From Bifidobacteriaceae bacterium (GTDB taxonomy: Bacteria > Actinomycetota > Actinomycetes > Actinomycetales > Bifidobacteriaceae), in contig JAISKS010000060.1 in the NCBI GenBank assembly GCA_031260825.1, forward strand, positions 1 through 13,649: 13,649 nucleotides of DNA, read 5' to 3'. The position numbers and the translations under genes were made by a program. Under the pieces are notes generated by a model. It searched no databases and had not been told where the DNA came from. It saw nothing but the letters and a program-made list of their open reading frames with translations. This document shows, piece by piece, positions 7,021-13,623 of the stretch (the stretch's first letter is position 1; each line of letters begins with the position of its first letter).

Positions 7021-8835
7021 TTACAAGTCAGGAAGACCTAAAAAGTCCTCATCTAAATCATCATCATAAGCATCAAAATCTGAATCCGAATCATCAAACT
7101 CATCTTCAACAGAAACTGTCGGAATTCCCTCTGTCGAAATCAAATTATCTTCCACAGAAGCGACATTGCTCGCCATCGAATTCTCAGTTGCGAACGGATC
7201 CACGCTTATGCTTTGAGTGGTCGGTTCATCAGAAAACATCGAGCTTGCAGGCACAGGTGCTCCTGATTCAAAATCCGTACTGGCATTAGAACCAGCGCCA
7301 GTATTAGCTACTGTTGCCCAACTCGCCCCAGTGCTGTCGGTTGCTGTTACAAATTCTTGCGTGCGAGGGTCCATTCCCTCCAGATTTGTACCAGATGAAG
7401 AAGAGCCCCCATCATTATTAGACGAAACAGTACCAGATCCACCAGCACCAGATCCATTTTCACCAGATCCACCAGAAGTTCCCGCCGCGACCATATTTGC
7501 CATAATCTGACCAGCGCTGGCAAAGCGACTTTTCGAACCTTGAAATAGAAGTTTCACATCGCCAGTAGCGCCATTACGTTGCTTAGCTACAATCAAATCT
7601 GCCTCGCCAGGACGCTCGGATTTCTTATTCTCAACATCCTCGCGATGTATCAAAAGAATCACATCGGCATCTTGCTCGATCGAACCAGACTCGCGCAAAT
7701 CGCTCATCATCGGACGGCGACCTTTGCCCTCCTCACTCTTGCGGTTGAGCTGTGCCATCGCGATAATCGGTACCTCTAATTGCTTAGCAAGCTTCTTCAA
7801 ACTTCGACTAATCGAGCCAACTTCAGCCGCGCGATTATCATGCTTTTCGCCAGACTGCATAAGCTGTAAATAGTCAATCACGATCAGTTTCAAATCATTA
7901 GTTTCCTTGAGGCGAGTGGCCTTCGAGCGGATATGTGTCATATTCAATTCCGGACTATCGTCAATCAAAAGCGGCGCATCGTATACGCGATTTACATTTG
8001 CATAAAAGACCTGTTTCTCTTTTGTATTCATAAAATTCTTGCGTATTTTATTGAGCTCAATCGAACTTTCCGCACTCATCAATCTCTCAACAATTTCCTG
8101 ATAACTCATTTCAAGCGAAAATAAAATGGACGGAACTTTATGCATAATCGATGCATGTCGCATAAAATCAAGCCCAAGCGTCGACTTTCCAACCGATGGA
8201 CGAGCCGCTACAATAATCAGCTGACCAGGCAAAAACCCCGTGATCAACTTATCCAAATCAGCAAAACCAGTAGAAATCGCTGTGGCAGTCGAGTCTTTTC
8301 GAGAACCATCTTTTGGAAAAACCTCATCCAAAACAGTATCTAATTTACGAAAATCGCTACCAATTCTCTGATTGCTAATATTCAAAACTTGATTCTCGGC
8401 CTGCTCCAAAATCTGATCAGCAGTCTCTCCACCCTTTGAATGTCCAACGGAAATTATCTGCTGACCGGCATTTATTATAGAGCGCCTAAGGGCCTTTTCG
8501 GATACGATATCAATATAATAATCAATATTTGAAGAGGTCGTCGAAACATCCATCAGACCAGCGATATATGTAGCGCCGCCAGCACGTTGCAAATTGCCAT
8601 TTGATTCAAGCATTTCAATCACGCTAATTGTTGTGATTGGATTGCCTTCCATATAAATTCTGAAAAGTGTTTCGAAAATAATTTTGTTTCTATTGCTATA
8701 AAAATACTCAGGTTTTATACGCTCTAAACTCTCTACAACGCCCTCAAAATCAAGCAGCATCGCACCAAGAATAGATTTCTCAGCTTCTAAATTATTAGGA
8801 AGCTGCTCTGCGCCAATATTATCTAAATTTTCCAT
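7021..8835 (-). CDS. dnaB: Replicative DNA helicase DnaB with long disordered acidic tail
   Basis: DnaB is the hexameric 5'-3' helicase that unwinds DNA at the replication fork. The N-terminal primase-contact domain begins with LPNNLEAEKSILGAMLL (residues 12-28). The RecA-like domain has Walker A ARPSVGKST (211-219), SLEMS (240-244), Walker B LIVIDYLQLM (317-326), AQLNRKSE (361-368), MSDLRESGSIEQDADVI with the arginine finger (377-393) and AKQRNG (417-422). The normal protein would end near residue 440. A further 164 residues follow: a Gly/Ser/Asn-rich linker (about 452-482), a Ser/Thr/Ala-rich stretch, and a strongly acidic end (about 577-604) with DAYDDDLDEDF before LGLPDL. This linker-plus-acidic-tip layout resembles the C-terminal tail of SSB. 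It follows galE by 15 bases with no good Shine-Dalgarno, so the two are probably co-transcribed. Confidence 0.96.
   Translation of the reverse strand: MENLDNIGAEQLPNNLEAEKSILGAMLLDFEGVVESLERIKPEYFYSNRNKIIFETLFRIYMEGNPITTISVIEMLESNGNLQRAGGATYIAGLMDVSTTSSNIDYYIDIVSEKALRRSIINAGQQIISVGHSKGGETADQILEQAENQVLNISNQRIGSDFRKLDTVLDEVFPKDGSRKDSTATAISTGFADLDKLITGFLPGQLIIVAARPSVGKSTLGLDFMRHASIMHKVPSILFSLEMSYQEIVERLMSAESSIELNKIRKNFMNTKEKQVFYANVNRVYDAPLLIDDSPELNMTHIRSKATRLKETNDLKLIVIDYLQLMQSGEKHDNRAAEVGSISRSLKKLAKQLEVPIIAMAQLNRKSEEGKGRRPMMSDLRESGSIEQDADVILLIHREDVENKKSERPGEADLIVAKQRNGATGDVKLLFQGSKSRFASAGQIMANMVAAGTSGGSGENGSGAGGSGTVSSNNDGGSSSSGTNLEGMDPRTQEFVTATDSTGASWATVANTGAGSNASTDFESGAPVPASSMFSDEPTTQSISVDPFATENSMASNVASVEDNLISTEGIPTVSVEDEFDDSDSDFDAYDDDLDEDFLGLPDL
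7432..7475 (-). repeat. 15-bp periodic repeat encoding the Gly/Ser linker of DnaB
   Basis: On the plus strand ACCAGATCC starts at 7432, 7447 and 7462, an exact 15-bp period; the 14-mer ACCAGATCCACCAG occurs at 7432 and 7462. On the coding strand this gives the pentapeptide rhythm GGSGE/NGSGA/GGSGT of the linker. Confidence 0.8.
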
Positions 8836-8850
8836 AAATGTTTACTTAAT

Positions 8851-10089
8851 TTACTCAATGCCAAGTGGGTTTAATTTTTGCCAATTCCAAGAATCTACAG
8901 CCATTTCTGCGAGTCCATATGTTGCTTTGAAATTCAAATATTGCTGAGCTTTTGTAGTATTTGCATATGTTACAGCACTGTCACCTGCGCGGCGAGGTCC
9001 AACCACATAAGGGATGTCACCATTTGTAGCTGCCATAAACGCGCTAATTACTTGCATAACAGTTGAACCTGTGCCAGTTCCGATATTAAAATAATCAAAT
9101 AAAGTTCCATTATTTCGAATGGCATTTGGAGAAATTGGAGATGAATCCATCGCGCCAGTATCTACGTTTTCTAGATATTGAAGAGTTTTTACATGTGCAA
9201 TTGCGAGGTCTAAAACGTGAATATAATCGCGAATTGCAGTGCCGTCGACTGTCGGATAATCTGCGCCATTCACAGTTAATTGCTGAAGTCTGCCAATCGC
9301 AACTTGCGTAATATAAGGTACTAAATTATTCGGAATTCCATTAGGATCTTCGCCGATAAAACCGCTTTTATGCGCGCCGATTGGATTGAAATATCTTAAT
9401 GCGATCGCGCGAAGTGGTCGTGCTTTTTCAGAGGTGATACCTGGGTAAAAATCGATTCCGCGTGCTGCATCTTCAAGGATCCATTCTTGAATCAGCTTTG
9501 TTGTACCATATGGATTTGTAGGTCTTACAGTTGGTGTTATGCCTTCAATGCATTCGCCTGTCACTTGTCCATTTGGGCTAATTGCTTCAGCGTAGTAAAC
9601 AGTAGCAGAAGAGGAAAATACTAAATTTTGAACTCCGAATTTTTGCATAGTTTCTAAAATTGCAGTAGTTGTAGATAGGTTGTTTGAGTAGTATTTTAGG
9701 GGTGTTTCGCATGATTCGCCAACGGCTTTATATCCGGCAAAATGAATCACTCCGGTAATTGGAAATTTTTCGAAAATAGCAGTTAATATCTTTTTATTAG
9801 ATGCGTCGCCTTTGACAAACATCACATCTTTTTTTGTGATTTTTTTAATGCGCTCGACAACCTCAGGTTTTGAGTTTGATAGATTGTCCAGTATTATAGG
9901 GGTGTAACCGCTGTTAATCAGTTCAATAGTTGTGTGTGAACCGATGAATCCGCAGCCGCCTGTCACTAAAATATATTTAGCTCCGAGTGTGCCGTTTTTT
10001 GTAGCTTCTGAGACTGTTAGGCTAGAAGCGGCGGGGGTATTTGCTATTGGAGTGTTATTCGTGGTTGATACTAAATTTGAAATTTCCAT
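8851..10089 (-). CDS. galE: UDP-glucose 4-epimerase
   Basis: GalE interconverts UDP-glucose and UDP-galactose (some members also the N-acetyl forms), supplying sugars for surface glycans. It is an extended SDR enzyme in the cytoplasm. The NAD-binding motif GGCGFIGSH is at residues 44-52, FAGYKAVGES at 117-126, SSSATVYY with the catalytic serine at 159-166, NPYGTTK with the catalytic Tyr194 and Lys198, LRYFNPIGAH at 231-240, GIPNNLVPYI and GTAIRDYIHVLDLA further on. At 412 residues it exceeds the usual 330-340. The excess consists of an N-terminal Thr/Ala/Asn-rich extension of about 36 residues before AKYILVTGG, insertions near 168-183 and 210-222, and one near 308-328. No ATG, GTG or TTG near residue 36 offers a shorter start. 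The ATG at 10089 lacks a Shine-Dalgarno. A possible -10 lies upstream at 10151-10156. Confidence 0.95.
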   Translation of the reverse strand: MEISNLVSTTNNTPIANTPAASSLTVSEATKNGTLGAKYILVTGGCGFIGSHTTIELINSGYTPIILDNLSNSKPEVVERIKKITKKDVMFVKGDASNKKILTAIFEKFPITGVIHFAGYKAVGESCETPLKYYSNNLSTTTAILETMQKFGVQNLVFSSSATVYYAEAISPNGQVTGECIEGITPTVRPTNPYGTTKLIQEWILEDAARGIDFYPGITSEKARPLRAIALRYFNPIGAHKSGFIGEDPNGIPNNLVPYITQVAIGRLQQLTVNGADYPTVDGTAIRDYIHVLDLAIAHVKTLQYLENVDTGAMDSSPISPNAIRNNGTLFDYFNIGTGTGSTVMQVISAFMAATNGDIPYVVGPRRAGDSAVTYANTTKAQQYLNFKATYGLAEMAVDSWNWQKLNPLGIE

Positions 10090-10150
10090 AAGTTAATTGT
10101 ACTAAAAATTATTGTAGCTTGCAGTTTTAATTTCAGTTTTAGATTAGTGT

Positions 10151-10156
10151 ATTATA
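10151..10156 (-). promoter_or_regulatory. Possible -10 box (TATAAT) for galE-dnaB
   Basis: A perfect TATAAT on the minus strand lies about 60 bases before the galE ATG. There is no convincing -35 at 17 bases. A second candidate, TACAAT, is at 10111-10116. The long inverted repeat begins about 33 bases upstream of this box. Confidence 0.45.
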
Positions 10157-10188
10157 AATTACATAACTTGTATTATTAGTATTTTTGG

Positions 10189-10256
10189 CGAGACCCCAAT
10201 TTGGCCCAGTTTTTGGGTGTTTTTGGGCGTAAAAACTGGGCCAAAAGGGGGTCTCG
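10189..10256. repeat. Long near-perfect inverted repeat (26-bp arms, 16-base loop)
   Basis: The left arm at 10189-10214 starts CGAGACCCC and ends TTGGCCCAGTTTTT. The right arm at 10231-10256 is its reverse complement except at two adjacent positions, so 24 of 26 pairs match. The 16-base loop is 10215-10230. GTTTTTGGG occurs twice in a row (10209-10217 and 10219-10227). It lies eight bases after the stop of the XpaC-like gene and upstream of galE, both on the minus strand. RNA from either strand would fold into a strong hairpin, but neither strand has a T-run after it, so it is not a standard intrinsic terminator. It could still mark the 3' end of the telA module transcript. Part of the sequence recurs at the window's right edge. 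Confidence 0.95.
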
Positions 10257-10263
10257 ACAGAAA

Positions 10264-10938
10264 CTAAGAGGCAGTAGCGCCGAGTTCTTCGATTTCGTCA
10301 GACAACAAATCATCTGCTAAATCATTTTTTTCACCAAGCATACGCTGGCTAACTTCCAAATCAACAAGCGTTGCATTATTAAGATCTTGCGCAGTATTAA
10401 GAACTGTTTTGGCAAATGTATTTAGAGTAGCTTTTATGCTGTTTAATTGTTTTTCGGGAGTCTTAAATGTCTCAGGATTCTCAAAAATCTGTTCATATTT
10501 ATCAATCAAAATATTGATATCCTTAATTTTATTATCGAATTCAATTAATGTAGTTTTATCTTCAATTCCGGGATTATCACAAACGTCAAGTAAAATTGCA
10601 TAATTAGCTTTTATTTCATCAACATTTAGTTCCTTATATTTAGTGTTACGAAACTCTGAAAATGTAAAAAATGTATTTTTCAGTTTTCCATCATTTGCAT
10701 CAATTTTAGGTTTATCATTATTGACTGTTTCTTTTGTCTGTTTTTGATCAGTAGATTTTTCTTTTTTATCATTTTTACGTTTATATATGGCGTAAAGAAC
10801 AATAAATGGAGATAAAGATATTAATGCAGTTAATATAATACCAAGTATAGTTCCGACTACTGAAGGTATTATGCAAATAAGAATAATTCCGCCTACGACC
10901 TTAGCAGCGGTCCCTATTTTTTTTGGTTTATTAGCCAT
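10264..10938 (-). CDS. XpaC-like small membrane protein with C-terminal helical domain
   Basis: A 224-residue protein. The start ATG overlaps the preceding stop by eight bases (ATGGCTAA) and has GGAG six bases upstream, so it is preferred over upstream in-frame ATGs. After MANKPKKIGTAAK comes a hydrophobic hairpin of two helices (about residues 14-50, VVGGIILICIIPSVVGTILG then ALISLSPFIVLYAIY). A Lys/Asp/Asn-rich linker (about 52-89) and a helical domain to the end follow. Near the C terminus, LNTFAKTVLNTAQDLNNATL followed by VDLEVSQRML recalls the end of XpaC-family proteins (DUF/PF10112), which have the same two-helix-plus-helical-domain layout and are often encoded beside telA. I infer this homology from pattern and context only. 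The role is unknown; it probably anchors or senses at the membrane for the TelA/AAA+ partners. It is the only gene here ending in TAG. Confidence 0.6.
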   Translation of the reverse strand: MANKPKKIGTAAKVVGGIILICIIPSVVGTILGIILTALISLSPFIVLYAIYKRKNDKKEKSTDQKQTKETVNNDKPKIDANDGKLKNTFFTFSEFRNTKYKELNVDEIKANYAILLDVCDNPGIEDKTTLIEFDNKIKDINILIDKYEQIFENPETFKTPEKQLNSIKATLNTFAKTVLNTAQDLNNATLVDLEVSQRMLGEKNDLADDLLSDEIEELGATAS

Positions 10939-11539
10939 TGATTTCTCCATTAGAAATCTTATGATTAATTGAAAAATACCTTTCAATAGCTTCATTGATA
11001 TCAGACAAATTTATTGTTGTAAGTTCTTTTTTTGTTACAGATTTTGAACTTGAATCTGATTTTTCTTCAGATTCATTATCCGAATTAGAATCGAGTTTTG
11101 CCCCCAGTCTTGTTGACTGAATCGCAATAATATATTCTTGCAAATTTCTTACCGCTCTTGCATTGGCAAAGTTCGAATCATTGTCTGCTGTACCAAAAAA
11201 ATCAAGAAGAACTTTGCGTTGTTTGTCATCAGAAATTTTGATATTATATTTACTAATCATTTTATCGAGGATTTGTAAACATTGTTCTGGAGTGTAATTT
11301 TCGAAATCAATGAAGTTGCTAAAACGAGATCTTAGTCCCGAATTTGTATCAATTAAATTTTGCATTTCTTTAGTATATCCGCAACCAATTACAACGATTT
11401 TATCGCGATTATCTTCCATAAATTTCAGAAGTGTTTCAAGTGCTTCTGTACCAAAATCGTTTTCACCTTTTCCTGCGAGCGAATACATTTCGTCGATTAC
11501 AAGAATTCCTCCAACTGCAGATTCACATATTTTAAGCAT
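10931..11539 (-). pseudogene. CbbX/SpoVK-type AAA+ ATPase, C-terminal part after an in-frame stop
   Basis: This is the second half of the AAA+ gene. The coding frame is open from just after the TAA at 11585-11587, reading RAKIVKGYVGQTGAN with the GYVGQT pore-loop motif, before the first ATG at 11539. From that ATG 202 residues can be made. They include Walker B GGILVIDEMYSLAG (residues 11-24), VVIGCGYTKEM (sensor 1 region), the arginine-finger segment GLRSRF, and NFANARAVRNL (sensor 2 region). A Ser/Asp/Glu-rich insertion and a last helical stretch follow. No Shine-Dalgarno precedes 11539, so independent translation is unlikely. Without Walker A and the pore loop it could not act as an ATPase by itself. 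Its stop overlaps the start of the XpaC-like gene. No other lesion is present, so the interruption is recent, a sequencing error, or recoded. Confidence 0.8.
10945..10948 (-). promoter_or_regulatory. Shine-Dalgarno GGAG deciding the start of the XpaC-like gene
   Basis: GGAG on the minus strand lies six bases before the ATG at 10938. It falls inside the end of the AAA+ gene and inside the codons of the alternative upstream in-frame start (MEKSM), which argues for the MANKPKK start. Confidence 0.7.
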
Positions 11540-11584
11540 ATTAGCGCCGGTTTGTCCAACATAACCTTTTACGATTTTCGCGCG

Positions 11585-12070
11585 TTAAGTTTCGATAAGT
11601 TGTCCTTTTTCTACTACTCCCAAATTCCAATAAATATCTGCTACAATTCGGCTAACTGTAGATTTACCAGTACCAGGATTTCCTAAAAATAGTAGATGAT
11701 GTGACATATCTGAGCCATCAATTCCTTGCTCTTTTCGAAGTTTATTGATTTTAATAAGTTGTGTCAATTCGTTGATCTGCTTCTTAACTTCTTTCATTCC
11801 AGTGAGCTCGTTAAGGTCAGACATCGCTTCTTCGAGAGTTTTATGTTTAATCTCTGGTTCAGCATTTTCCTCAGGAGAATCCTGTTTTGCAAGCACAGGT
11901 TTTTTGACATTTAAAAGAGATTCGGACGCCGAATTTATTTGTTCTTGTAGCTCTATAGTAGACTTTTGCGCATCAAGAGATAGGCTGTTAATTTCGCTCT
12001 CTCCTATGCTTTTACCCATATTGGAGATAAGTTTTGTAACATCTAAATCTGTATCTTTTGAATTAGTCAT
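11585..12070 (-). CDS. CbbX/SpoVK-type AAA+ ATPase, N-terminal part ending at an in-frame TAA
   Basis: 161 residues are read before the stop. Residues 1-75 are a polar, helical N-terminal extension rich in Ser/Glu/Lys. LEEAMSDLNELTGMKEVKKQINELTQLIKINKLRKEQG follows (residues 78-115), matching the LNELIGLEEVK start of CbbX/SpoVK/EccA-type AAA+ domains. Walker A GNPGTGKST is at 131-139, then IVADIYWNLGVVEKGQLIET and TAA. Family members continue as VE-x-DR-x-x-LV-x-GYVGQT, and exactly this continues in the same frame after the stop, so one codon is replaced and no frameshift is involved. Read through, the protein would be about 379 residues. Such ATPases remodel partner proteins as hexameric rings; with TelA next door a stress-response or membrane-protection role is inferred. 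The start lies five bases after the telA stop, with no clear Shine-Dalgarno. Confidence 0.85.
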   Translation of the reverse strand: MTNSKDTDLDVTKLISNMGKSIGESEINSLSLDAQKSTIELQEQINSASESLLNVKKPVLAKQDSPEENAEPEIKHKTLEEAMSDLNELTGMKEVKKQINELTQLIKINKLRKEQGIDGSDMSHHLLFLGNPGTGKSTVSRIVADIYWNLGVVEKGQLIET

Positions 12071-12075
12071 AAACT

Positions 12076-13443
12076 TTAAGCAGACTCGGGTGCGTTAGAT
12101 TTTATCTCTTCCTCATTCTTTTTGGCAGTGTTTAAAATCTCGTTAATAATTGCTTCATCTCTAACTTTAGTAGAATCATTAATTGCAGATACACTTTGCG
12201 AAATAGCTTCGGCAACTTGTTTTTTCTGCTCTCTGCCATACGCAATAGCCTCGATTAAGCCATTATTACTTGCGATAACGCCGTCAGTAAGAGCCTGAAC
12301 TGCCTCAACAGTAAGCGTTGAAGCTTGGCTGCTTTTTGCCATTGATGGAAGAGCTGTACCAAGAGTTTTTGCATACATTTTTGTAGCAGCATCATTTGCA
12401 TCAATAATTGCTTTAGCTGTCTCTTCACCTTTTTTAGCTTGTTGTAGCATACCAAGTTGAGATACGACAAGTTTCATAGTTGAAAGAGTTGTGGTTTTTA
12501 ATTGTTTCAAACGGACGCGTGTATCAGCGGAAATTCTTGCGATATTTCGCATTCCTGTATTAGATGATACGGCGATAAAATATCTATTTAAATAATCGGC
12601 GCGTTGATTTTCAAGAGCGATCACAGTTTTGCCCATAACATCGACTTGGTCAGCTTTTTCAAGGTATTCTGGCGTACCACTTGTTAATGTATCTAGCTCA
12701 GATTTTAGAGTTTCAAGATCTTTAAATGCGCATTCATGTACCGCTTCTAAAAATGCAATCACGCCAAGAAGAGCATCTGTACTCTCTTTATTTTTCTCAA
12801 TTAATATATTTGCAGTGATAACATTTCTCTTAAGAATTTCCTCGCGCTCAACAATTTGTTGAGTGATTTCGTCGAATTTGCCCATAAGGTTTTTTGAATC
12901 AAATTGCCAATCTTTTACATCGCGTTTTCGATCCTTAAAAAACTGTCCAAGCTTAGAAACTTTTTTCTCGAGCGAAGCTTCATCTTCAGAGTATTTTGCA
13001 GTGAAACCTTCGATATCTTTATTTACATTTTTTAGCAAATCATTCACTTCAGGAATATCCATTTTGGCTTGTTCAACGAGCAATTTATTAACAACTGCAT
13101 CGATGTCGGCTGTAGCAGATGAACCAAATTCAATAAGCTGATTTTCATCATCCAAAAACTTCTTTAAAAGCGCAGGAGCTTGTTTGCGAATTTCGGCTTG
13201 TTGGTCTGCAGTTAATTTTGGTAACATTGGGCTGACGAAAGTTTCAACCGCCTCAGTATGAGTTCGGGCAGCTTTTACATCCGATAAATTTTCTTCCGGA
13301 GCGATCTCTACTGCGGCCTGTGTAGCTGCTGCAACGGCTGAATCTTCTTCGGTTGCTGTGGTCAAGTCAATATTATTTTCTTTAAGTACTTCAGCTGTTT
13401 CAGTGTCTTTTACTAATGTAGCTGGGTCAAATTTTACTGCCAT
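12076..13443 (-). CDS. telA: TelA family (toxic anion resistance) protein
   Basis: A 455-residue soluble, mostly helical protein of the TelA/KlaA family, known from tellurite resistance loci and from stress-response operons (YceH in Bacillus); the biochemical activity of the family is not established. The match rests on the long helical core from about residue 140. It includes KLGQFFKDRKRDVKDW and a helix with EREEILKRNVITANILIEKN, then LENQRADYLNRYFIAVSSNT, RISADTRVRLKQLKTTTLST (where TelA has DRATTTTVSALRTAV), a stretch with SQLGMLQQAKKGEETAKAII, and a C-terminal region of regular helices (VEAVQALTDGVIASNNGLIEA). The first 70 residues are acidic and Ala/Thr-rich. AAGGA lies seven bases before the ATG and a perfect TATAAT further upstream, so this gene heads the telA/AAA+/XpaC-like operon. 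The length slightly exceeds the usual 360-400. Confidence 0.85.
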   Translation of the reverse strand: MAVKFDPATLVKDTETAEVLKENNIDLTTATEEDSAVAAATQAAVEIAPEENLSDVKAARTHTEAVETFVSPMLPKLTADQQAEIRKQAPALLKKFLDDENQLIEFGSSATADIDAVVNKLLVEQAKMDIPEVNDLLKNVNKDIEGFTAKYSEDEASLEKKVSKLGQFFKDRKRDVKDWQFDSKNLMGKFDEITQQIVEREEILKRNVITANILIEKNKESTDALLGVIAFLEAVHECAFKDLETLKSELDTLTSGTPEYLEKADQVDVMGKTVIALENQRADYLNRYFIAVSSNTGMRNIARISADTRVRLKQLKTTTLSTMKLVVSQLGMLQQAKKGEETAKAIIDANDAATKMYAKTLGTALPSMAKSSQASTLTVEAVQALTDGVIASNNGLIEAIAYGREQKKQVAEAISQSVSAINDSTKVRDEAIINEILNTAKKNEEEIKSNAPESA

Positions 13444-13448
13444 AATAA

Positions 13449-13453
13449 TCCTT
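13449..13453 (-). promoter_or_regulatory. Shine-Dalgarno AAGGA of telA
   Basis: AAGGA on the minus strand, five to seven bases before the telA ATG at 13443. It supports this start. Confidence 0.75.
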
Positions 13454-13476
13454 AAAATTAGGTGAAATTATTTTAT

Positions 13477-13482
13477 ATTATA
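13477..13482 (-). promoter_or_regulatory. -10 box (TATAAT) of the telA operon
   Basis: A perfect TATAAT on the minus strand, preceded by TG, would place the transcript start near 13470 and a leader of about 27 bases. The region 17 bases upstream has no good -35 hexamer but is made of A-tracts, which may act as an UP element. Confidence 0.6.
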
Positions 13483-13483
13483 C

Positions 13484-13623
13484 ATTATTTTTTTAAGGTT
13501 TTAGGTTTTTTAGGTTTTTTGGGGGTTTGGAGGTTTGGGTTTGGGGATTTTTTTGATTTTGAGGGGTTTGAGGGGGCTAATTTTTGGGTTTTGTGGTACG
13601 GATTTCGGGGATTTTTGGTACAA
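13484..13623. other. C-poor, G/T-skewed region upstream of the telA promoter
   Basis: From 13484 to 13576 the plus strand contains no C at all, and only three occur up to 13616. Read on the telA strand it is A/C-rich: A-tracts separated by CCT (unit AAAAAACCT twice) next to the -10, then AAACCC-like blocks. On the plus strand there are seven runs of three or more G between 13521 and 13610, and a two-quartet G-quadruplex is possible around 13521-13546. No gene or RNA is recognised here. Confidence 0.7.

Noticed and set aside
10189..10256. Canonical intrinsic terminator
   Set aside because: The hairpin is strong, but neither strand has a T-run directly after the stem, so I list it as a repeat with possible transcript-end function.
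10189..10256. GGTCTC/GAGACC in the repeat arms as a restriction-modification signal
   Set aside because: It is part of the palindromic arms, and no restriction or methylase gene is nearby; two sites prove nothing.
10264..10995. Longer start for the XpaC-like gene at 10995
   Set aside because: It would overlap the AAA+ gene by 65 bases; the GGAG site at 10945-10948 points to the ATG at 10938.
10931..12070. Frameshift in the AAA+ gene
   Set aside because: The two halves are in the same frame (11587 and 11539 differ by 48 bases). The lesion is a single stop codon, not an insertion or deletion.
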